Under the pieces are notes generated by a model. The model was not told the origin of the DNA, made no database searches, and worked only from the letters and a program-made list of their open reading frames with translations. Below, piece by piece: positions 55,738 through 64,000 of a DNA stretch of 64,000 bases. Position 1 is the first letter of the stretch. Every line of letters starts with the position of its first letter. The translations under genes and the position numbers were made by a program. The stretch lies in NCBI GenBank assembly GCA_036172665.1, contig CM069872.1, forward strand, positions 37,806,101 to 37,870,100. Reading direction: 5' to 3'. The DNA is from Prosopocoilus inquinatus (lineage: Eukaryota; Arthropoda; Insecta; Coleoptera; Lucanidae).

Positions 55738-58700
55738 TGAACACAACAGACTGCAGCATTAACTGTACGGACATTTGAAACAAGTTCAAAATAGATCACG
55801 CCAAAGATATTCCAACAAATATTGAACATTATTTATCTTCTAAAACGATCTTTGTTAACGACTGAAAAAGACACTTGTCGAAGATTAAGCCACTGTTTAT
55901 ACCAGTAGGGATTCTAAAAAGAATCCACATTTCTTCATAAATCATGATTTGTCACAGAAGACGATTGTGGCGGCGAGTTTGGAGCAATTTTGTACAAATG
56001 TTTAAGGTGTTTAGGTTGAGATTCATTTAAGTTATGTGAAATTTTTGTAGAACGTTTAATAATCGTACTACAACCACTTAAGTGGCACCAAATGATTGAA
56101 TTGAATGCACCCAACTCGTCTGACAATGGATATGTTGTAGCAACCGTATTTTCTTTAATAAATTGCAAAAAAAATTGGTTAATCGTTAAAGAGCAACCCG
56201 AGGTACGACGCCTTTGAAGAGTAAAATCGCCATTTCTAATTTTTATAAATTCATGTTAGCCATGTCTTAACATTAAGAGACTCTTTGCCTTCTTCTCACA
56301 GATATTCTAAGCCACTTGTGCTGCCAGTTTCCTTCTTAAACTCATATAATAAGTTCAAGAATTCTTCGTTTTTTGGTTATTTTTGGTAAGAACACACAAT
56401 TAAGTACGGGTTAACATTTGCGTAGTATATGGTTTAGAGAAGTATACTCTTCAATTTGCAAATCAAAAATTATATCTCGCTACCTTCGAAATATGAATTA
56501 GTTGATAGAGAAAAGAAACAACATTTTTTTCCGAACAACCTAATATGTTGTAATTACAGAACCTGATCTGTTCGTACACGAACGAATCGTTCATTTCGAT
56601 AGACTAATATCATGAGCGATTCAAAAAATTTGTTCTTTATGTATGATTCCTGAAGACTTATGTATTCTCGAATTGAAGGAACAAACTTGCAAGAAAACGT
56701 GATGTCAAAATGCGAGTTTGTTCCCTCGATTCGAGAATAAGGCGCCTGAACGAAGAATCTCTTGAGTCACTAAATAAGATGGACGAAACGAACGGATCAA
56801 ACGTCGCGCCGTACATTTGGCGAAAATGTCGAGTATGCTCGATTCTAAACGATTATTTGCTTGCGTTGACGCATTTTAGAAACACGTGAGAATTCATTGG
56901 TTTCGTTCATCTGAATCGAATTAATCAATGAATCTGAATTATGTCGTTCGAAACGATTCGTTCGTTCACGAACGGCATTGCAATAAACGAATATTTACTC
57001 AAAAGATTTGTTCGAATTGATTCATACCTTCGTGAACGACATAACTCTCGACACCATTCGAACCTCCTCATTCCTTACACATTCCTTAAGTGTACTACCA
57101 CAATCACGTAAGTCACAGATATAGTGATCTTAACTTTTTAACCTGCAGTGTACATGAAAGACAATCATTCATTTTGATTACAGATCACGAGGAGGTCATA
57201 GAACTTCTTTAAGGAAACGAACTGTTCATTTTATTTGTTTATTCAAATTAAAACCTATTTCACCCGTCGTATTCAGGAAAGCTCGGAAAGACATTAACTC
57301 TTTATTGTGATTCTCTGTTGGCATTCAACTTCGAAAATCATAAACACTTTAATCGAACTTGTTTTTTGCTCGATTTTTACGGGCATTTAAAATTTCCAAT
57401 AATCATTAAATGTCTGCATTTTCGATGAAAGCTCGTCCTTTCATCCGTTTGAAGCCTTTGTGCTTTCCCTCGGGAGTTTCAATTTTTCCTCTCAATAACG
57501 TGTTGTTGCATTATCCTTTGTGTTATGTGGAACGCTTGCACTCGCTAATTTAGTAGTAGTAACCAAAAAAAAAAAAATCGAAGCCAAACGGTTTGCAATA
57601 AAACGTACCTCGGCGAGCTTTACAATTTTTTTTTATAAAGCAACATGTTATCTATCACATCGCATGCGTTGCACGTAAGTATTCAAATAGCTAAAGCTAA
57701 AAACCGTGTTCGAAGTTTTAAAAAGGGGAATGCATCAGAATCAGTGAATGTCACCAGCTGAATTAAGTGCTGTAAAAGTATATCAACAAGCACATCGTTG
57801 CACACGTTACCGAGCTTTAATCCGTCCTAATCAAGCTCGCTGTCCGGAGTTGGCAGGCAGTAGTTGAAATAGACGTGAATCCAGCTTATTTATGCCAGGG
57901 CATTTCAACGTTGTCCAGATTTAACATGTGTGATATCCCTCATCACTTACATTCACCAACGAGCTGCCAGAATTTTATTTATTTTTTTTTAATATGCATC
58001 CAGAAAAGTTGCAATCGTCAGTAACTGCTTCTGTAGTGCAGTAGAATAAATCACCAGAAATGTTCGAAGGGATGACATCTAATCGCGAAATGCAATAGGA
58101 AGGAACTGATTTAGTAATCGTTAACGGGAGCAGCAGGAAATTACATCTACTTAGAGCTGCATCCCCCTCACCCTCCGGGCGCCGCGACGGCCGTCCAGAA
58201 GCGTGTATGTAATTAATCACTCGTCGCCAAGAACTTTCGGAACGCCGTGGATCGAGGCAACTTTGATCGTGCGTCTAAATTAAACCTTTTATGTCCGGCA
58301 GGATGAAGCTCGGTGGCTTCGAAAGAGATCTGCACGCGGCGTTTCCAGATGAGGCGTTACCTTTTTGCTTCGTTGCTAATTGAAGATTTTAACAGCGCAG
58401 CCCAATAGGTTTTATAGGCTTGTGCATCGAATTTGCCACATTAATGAATCAAAGTAAAGAAATATGTACTGTGGCGCATCCACCATTCTTGTTTTTACTT
58501 TTACCCCAGCACATACCAAACTGTTTGTGATTGACAAGACAAAAAAATGTACTTGTAAATATCTTCTGATTTGTAAAATATTTGCCGAGTATGTGTAAAT
58601 GTTTGGGAAACTCTGATTTAGTTCATGAACTAAAATCTGAAATGCCGCCGGGGAAAATGAAATATCCTCATTTCGAAGAAAAACATTTATTTGCTTATTA

Positions 58701-59589
58701 CCTCGGTGTTCTTTCATACTTTTCATAGAGCAATATTTTATAGTGCTTTTGTTTTATTTCCGGTCGTCAAAGCGGTGCGTAAAATTAAACCGCCGCAATA
58801 AACAGCCTTCGAACCCCGAGTAATTAAACCGGACGTAAGGTTGTGTTTGTTTTGGAAAATATGACGACGGTGTATTTGATGGGGCACATAATTCCGCTCG
58901 TAACACGCCTGTTTACTAATCGTTAAACGTGATTGCCGTTAATATTATACTGCGTTTTACGTCCGTCACCTGCATTTTTATATGCCCATCGGGCCATAAT
59001 ATCCGCGTACATTCGACGACACTACCGACGTGAGGACGTAATATTTCAATTTGCTTGGGAAAACTGAAAAATAGAATGGCACGAGTCGAGGAGGTTGGTG
59101 GGCCCCCGCGTTTTCGGGCAATCGATCATACCGAATGCAGTCAGATAAATAGAGTGTGTTTTAGAGCTTCTCGTCGTCTTTCTTGTACTGCTGTTCCGAC
59201 GACACATAACGTATGTGTTCAGATCTGCAAGAAAATTCAATATCGGAATACGTGGCATTTTACATATTGCTGTAATACATTTGTTGGGCAAAACCTCTCT
59301 CGCGAAAACTGAAACGGAATTCAGAAATACAATCAGGAAGATTTACTTTATCTACCGTCGTCCTATCGCATCGCTAAATAAATTTTACTTGTATTACTCC
59401 TACATCTTTGTTATTAAATTAACAAGCCACAACGCTTTTAGCTATTGAACCATATCAATTGCAATGAAACAAAATCAATTTTCTGGCGCATCCATCATTT
59501 ATTGTGTTTAACTTACTTGCATTCTTATGAAAGTAAGATTAAGCTTCCGCATTATACGTACTGCCACACTGCTACCAATATGTAAGGTA
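55738..59589. other. Non-coding; palindromic CGAACG-rich region 56.57-57.06 kb
   Basis: A hairpin lies at 56,650-56,757 (TATTCTCGAATTGAAGGAAC pairing with GTTCCCTCGATTCGAGAATA). It sits inside a region with repeated GTTCG/CGAAC words, and mirrored outer parts near 56,575 (GTACACGAACGAATCGTTC) and 56,960 (GAAACGATTCGTTCGTTCAC). It probably represents a degraded inverted-repeat transposon of about 490 bp. The remainder (57.1-59.6 kb) is GC-balanced to A/T-rich with no gene features. Confidence 0.45.
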
Positions 59590-61633
59590 CAGGGTGTCCC
59601 AAACCTCTGGAAAAGTACAAAAATTTCTGTAAATTCATTTTATCAAGGAAAGGCCTTAACAAAAGTTGTGCAGGTTTCCGTTCCGCATAATTGAAAATTA
59701 TTTTCAAATATACGGATTGTTCATTTAATAAGTTACAAACCTAACCTATTATTTTTTAAATGGAACACTATATATTTTATTGCAGTTTCGGTTAGCCCTT
59801 GAAGAGACGATAAAAATGATATAACATTACACTTACTTATTTTTAGTATTTACCGAGTTATTTTTAATTTTATGCAAAAAGTTGGTCATGTTTGATCGTC
59901 TGCCAAATTGTCAATTTTAATGATACGACAATCAAGCTTGGACCAAAATATTTCTAAATCTCTCTACTTTTACAATATTCATCATTTTTAAAAACCTATG
60001 CAACTGTTAACAGCACTACGATTCAGTTCGCGTATTGCAAAATTAGTCATTTTTTCAAATGGTGTAAATGTATATTGTAGTATATTTGCATAGTGCTTTC
60101 TACGAGCTTTTCAACCATACCGTATTCTATGGTCTTAAGATTTATAACTTGTGAGTTATTATCACTTTTCTATAATCATCTTAAGAAACGTGCTGTATAA
60201 TATTTTTATTTGTCTCAGAAATATATTATTTGCTGTATCATTCAAGACATTTATCCAAACACTTTATTTTTGTTCAAATTAACAATTTCTTTATCATTGT
60301 TTTAGCGGTTGGAATAAAAATATGGAATAAATACAGGAACTGAACGATTTTCATCAAATAATTACAATTGCTCTATGAAAAGGAATGGAAAGGACTTATT
60401 ACACGGTAAAAAGTTTTACTATTTTGAAGCTACATATGAAAGAAACAAATTGAATCTTAACATTTTTTACACATTAACTAAGAAAAAGCAAAATGTCTCC
60501 AAAAAGTCATAAGAATTTAAACTATTGAAAAAAATTTAAAAGAAACATTGCCATATTGCTAAACACGCATTTTCTTTTCTTTGCATGTGCCAAGTACATC
60601 TTTGTATCCTTGTTTCTTTACGTATCCCCATAAACTAAGAATAGTACAGATGAAAGCAGTTTAGTAATATTAATTATTATTAGATTACAACTTTTTAGGC
60701 GTATTTCAACAGGTACTCTGTCATTTTCAGTTATCCTCACAGGTACACTCTTTGGTTGGTAGGAACCTGAAGATAAGAGAACATTTCTTTCAATAGTTCA
60801 CTTATATCCCCATAAAAGAAGTTGAGAGATAAATCTGCTAACCATGGAGATCACTTCAAAGCATTACCACGTTCTTTCCAGCGATTATCCAACCTATTCA
60901 TAATATGTTCTTAAATGACAGGAATTACCTGAAAAAGTCTTTCAGTTCTTGAATTTATTTATATATTTTTATTTAAATCACTAAAAGTACGATAAATTGT
61001 ATGGGTGAATATCATTCTGAGACGAATGAAAATATTTTACAGTATGTTCCTTAAGTTGATTATAGAGAAGTGATAATAAATCACAAGTTAAAAATCTTAA
61101 GACCATAGAATATGGTATGGTTGAAAAGCTCGTAGAAAGCACTATCCAAATATACTATAATATACATTTACCATTTGAAAAAATGACTAATTTTGCAATA
61201 CGCGAACTGAATCGTAGTGTTGTTAACAGTAGCAAGGTTTCTAAAAATGATGAATATTGTAAAAGTATAGAAGTTTAGAAATATTTTGCTCCAAGGTTGA
61301 TTGTGGTATCAATGAAATTGACAATTTGGCAGACGATCAAACATGACCCATTTTTGCATAAAATTAAAAATAACTCGGTAAATACTAAAAGTAAGCAAGT
61401 ATAATATTAGATCATTTTTATCATCTCTTCAAGGGCTAGCCGAAACTGCAATAAAATATATAGTATTCCATTTAAAAAATAATAACTTAGGTTTGTAACT
61501 TATTAAATGAACAACCTGTATACTTGAAAATAATTTTAAATTATGCGAAACGGAAACTTACACAACTTTTGTCAAGATCTTTTCTTGATTAAAAAGGCAT
61601 TTTTGGACTTTTCCAGAGGTTTGGAACACCCTC
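59590..61633. mobile_element. Foldback element, 2,044 bp with ~630-bp inverted arms
   Basis: Left end CAGGGTGTCCCAAACCTCTG; right end CAGAGGTTTGGAACACCCTC; TA on both sides. The arms are about 630 bp each (59,590-60,225 and 61,010-61,633) and collinear throughout, for example CGGTTAGCCCTTGAAGAGAC, GATCGTCTGCCAAATTGTCA, CAGTTCGCGTATTGCAAAAT and CATACCGTATTCTATGGTCT, at visibly less than full identity. The 780-bp centre is A/T-rich with no open frame above 60 codons. It is a non-autonomous TA-target transposon whose transcript would be almost entirely double-stranded. Confidence 0.85.
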
Positions 61634-61635
61634 TA

Positions 61636-62230
61636 TGGATAGAATTACATTATGATTTTTTTTTAATTTCTCTCTTTTTGACAAATTTTTGTTAACCCAG
61701 GAGAAACCCATATCGTGATTCCTTGCTTATATGTTTCTGGTTTTGAATTTGAAACAGCCAGAAACCGTCCTCAGTGCCCTTTTATATACACTATGTCGAC
61801 AGATTGAACTTAAAAAGCTCGTTCCCTTTAAAAATAATAATTGTTGTCGTTTGTTCTAAAGCTCGCAAACAGATTTAGTAGAGTTCCGTCAAGTAAAGTA
61901 TTGGAATATTTAATTAATGTTTATTGTACAAAAAAAAAACAGTTTCTTACAAAACTAAGCAAACAAACAAACAACTAGTTTTTGAGTTATAATTTCAAAT
62001 CATTGCCCAATATGGGTCTTATTTTAAGTTGTTTTAACTTGGATAATAAATCGGCCTTTTTGTTTATATCGATGCGACCGTCGTTGACTGTGAATGTTAA
62101 AAATTTGATTGAATTTATTTACGCGTTAATAGTAAACACATGCGTCGGTTTTCTTTGTCGGCCAATTTCAAAAGAGTGCCAGCTGATGCTGTTTCGTTTC
62201 GTCTCTGTTGATTGGACAGACAGCATTCAT
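61636..62230. other. Short non-coding segment
   Basis: An open frame at 61,982-62,236 has no family motif. Nothing else was recognised. Confidence 0.4.
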
Positions 62231-62299
62231 AATTGAAAACTTCCGCCCACAATAACTTTATATCCGTAGATACGTATTTCGGCAGGTAAGCTGCCATCT
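62231..62299 (-). mobile_element. Truncated Penelope-type end, cut inside the hammerhead
   Basis: AATTGAAAACTTCCGCCCAC, AATAACTTTATATCCGTAGA and TACGTATTTCGGCAGGTAAG then CTGCCATCT match the outer end of the 15.2 kb element. Similarity stops exactly where the CTGAAGA core should complete (minus strand AGATGGCAG remains, CTGA does not). Stem II also has a mismatch (GGCAGG), so it cannot be an active ribozyme. Confidence 0.75.
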
Positions 62300-62304
62300 A
62301 TTAA

Positions 62305-64000
62305 TTTAATTTAATTGCAACTAAATTATATTATTTCGAACTTTATCACCATACATCTCTTGTTGACTGGACATATTTGAATAATCACTCCAATATTGAT
62401 AACTTGGTTCAACATTTCTATGATATTTTGAACAACTTATTTAACAAATTTGTTCCCAGTTATCCCACTGTTCGCGGTCGAAGAACTTTTTGACCCCGAT
62501 TCACGACTGCAATTATTAACAATATTAGTTTAAAATCTTTCTATCATAAAAAATCACTAAGATAATACTATATTACGTGTACCACAATTTTGTAACATAC
62601 CGTAAACTTATCAAAAAGCAAATATGTAAATATAAATACTGGGTGTCTCATAACATATGGAGGAGATTAAAAGGGCAGCTAGAGGAGATCAATTTAAAGC
62701 TTCTTTCCCAATATTTTTTTTGGTAAAAAAAACAATAACTAAAAAGTTACAAGCGTTTAAAGTGAAATTACTTAAGAAACAAAAGTTACTACCTAGAGTA
62801 ATATTACAAGTTTCAAATTCAAATTTGGGGTAAAAATTAATTGTATACTGATTTACATGAAACAACTATTTAAAAAAATGTAGTCACACAAAAGTTGCGT
62901 CTATTTCATGTTTTCTCTTAATGCCCAAAAACGGATTTTCGTAATGCTGTGCGCCGCCTGCTAATTAAAAACAAAACTAGGAAACAGATTAACATAGACG
63001 TTTTATGAATGAATGAATTTTGATTAAATAAAAAGCCATAGGTGAAATAAAGAAGAAATTAAGATAGTTAAACTACTGTAACTTTCTTATTATTGGGTTT
63101 TGGTCAAAAGCGAATTAAGAAAAAAAGCTTTATTTTGATCTCATACAGCTCTCCTTTCAATCTCCTCCGTATGTTATGAGACACCCAGTATATGTATAAA
63201 CAATATTCACTGCTCCTTAATTGACAATCCTAAAAGATTCTGGTCCTACGTTAGATCTAAAAAAGATAGCTTGAGAATTCCTGGTTGTATGCTGGTAATT
63301 TACTTGACAGTCCGCAAATGATTGTTGACGGTTTTGCTTCTTTGTTTGAATCAGTGTTTACTCCACCGTCTACCTCCTCTACACTCACTTTCGACAACTG
63401 TAACAGCCTTTTCACTTTCTTAGATTCCAAAGAGATCACTGAAGAGGACATACTCCATGCCTTATTTAAATAAAAAAAAAACTCTTTGACTACTGGACAT
63501 GACCAATTTTTCAGATTTTACTGAAGGATTGTAAATTTGCGTTTGTGAAATCTTTATATCCTAGTTCCTATGATCTTAGGCATTCATTAAAACTTCTGCT
63601 GCAATCGTATCTTTTAAACAGATAGCAGCCAGTTTATTAATGGTTTTTCTTCTCGTACTTACACTGCATTTCCTCGTATTCCTCAAGGACCTCTTCTTTT
63701 TATACTTTTCATAAATGATCTTCCCTTGTCCTTTACTAAACATAGCAATGTGCGCCGACGATGCCAAATTATTTCTTGTTGTTGATAGCCAAGAAAATGC
63801 CCTTCTTCTTCAAAAGAATTTAAGTTCCCTTTCTGACTGGTGTACTCTCTAACTGACTCGCTTTAAATGTTGACAAATACAAAACCATTTCCTTCTCGAG
63901 TAAAAAATGCAATTTTTCGTTTCACTATGAACCAAATGGTCAATACTTGAAATATTCCACTGTTGTTAAATATCTCGGCGTTCTTTTTGACGACCGTCTT
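62305..64000 (+). pseudogene. LINE ORF2 relic running off the window, split by a MITE
   Basis: Before the MITE: DWTYLNNHSNIDNLVQHFYD and NNLFNKFVPSYPT, then TF*PRFTTAIINN, the linker between endonuclease and RT. After it: KRFWSYVRSKKDSLRIPG, LDSPQMIVDGFASLFESVFT, DSKEITEEDILHALFKLK, then GHDQFF. The region with motif A is missing. It resumes QPVYNGFSSRTYTAFPRIPQ, GPLLFILFINDLPL (motif B), CADDAKLFLVV (motif C) and YLGVLFDDRL at the window end. Several shifts and stops are present. The type resembles Jockey-group elements of insects. Confidence 0.8.
62639..63188. mobile_element. MITE, 550 bp, inside the LINE relic
   Basis: Ends CTGGGTGTCTCATAACATAT then GGAGGAGATT, and the complement at the right (AATCTCCTCCGTATGTTATG then AGACACCCAG). 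TA is on both sides (62,637-62,638 and 63,189-63,190). Weaker pairing continues to about 115 bp per arm. The LINE reading is recognisable on both sides, giving the order of events. No coding capacity. Confidence 0.85.

Noticed and set aside
1..64000. tRNA, rRNA and CRISPR features
   Set aside because: No T-loop/acceptor pair, ribosomal core sequence or spaced direct-repeat array was found by eye; the sequence type is eukaryotic.

Overview
The window looks like an AT-rich arthropod, probably insect, nuclear genome segment. The evidence is the repeat content: a Penelope-like element, a CR1-type LINE with a PHD-like ORF1, a mariner transposase remnant, Ty3/Gypsy-type solo LTRs and many TA-flanked foldback MITEs. 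There are no bacterial operons, and no complete multi-exon host gene is visible. A beetle is my guess for the order, at low confidence. Host sequence appears as AT-rich or CpG-containing intergenic or intronic DNA, with one convincing internal exon (14,067-14,141, PTB-like) and one TPR pseudogene fragment (3,226-3,527, TTC4-like).

Layout. 1-6.6 kb: mostly anonymous DNA with the TTC4-like fragment. 6.8-7.9 kb: decayed LINE debris interrupted by a 258-bp miniature Penelope derivative that still carries a hammerhead ribozyme. 12.0-12.7 kb: a foldback element with CRE palindromes at an exact 21-bp period. 15.23-18.17 kb: a Penelope-like element (RT plus GIY-YIG endonuclease, minus strand) between long inverted repeats, each with a hammerhead ribozyme at its outer end, and a 9-bp target duplication. 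19.4-22.6 kb: an LTR-like GC-rich block, a minus-strand LINE relic split by a MITE, and a 331-bp solo LTR. 25.0-28.6 and 29.9 kb: foldback and MITE cluster. 30-34.5 kb: anonymous, CpG-rich in places. 34.54-38.97 kb: an essentially intact CR1-like LINE inserted into one unit of a MITE dimer. 40.7-43.9 kb: a MITE, a broken YqaJ-type nuclease gene, an ATCGATA-rich simple repeat and another CRE-family fragment. 47.7-51.1 kb: a triple palindromic repeat, a 140-bp palindrome built from hammerhead halves, an 894-bp solo LTR and a hairpin MITE. 53.96-55.74 kb: a mariner C-terminal remnant abutting a Jockey/CR1-type RT. 59.59-61.63 kb: a 2-kb foldback element with arms over 600 bp. 62.2-64 kb: a truncated Penelope end abutting a LINE that holds a 550-bp MITE and runs off the window.

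The most coherent system is the Penelope/hammerhead family. A longer copy with inverted pseudo-LTRs, a deletion-derived mini-element with its own target duplication, a truncated end and a separate palindrome all share a CTGANGA/GAAA hammerhead core with an 8-nt self-complementary stem III. Such small, probably dimeric hammerheads are known from Penelope-like elements. The short two-ribozyme mini-element and the hairpin of hammerhead halves are what merits a closer look. All element calls rest on reading motifs and repeats by eye; no database search was possible.
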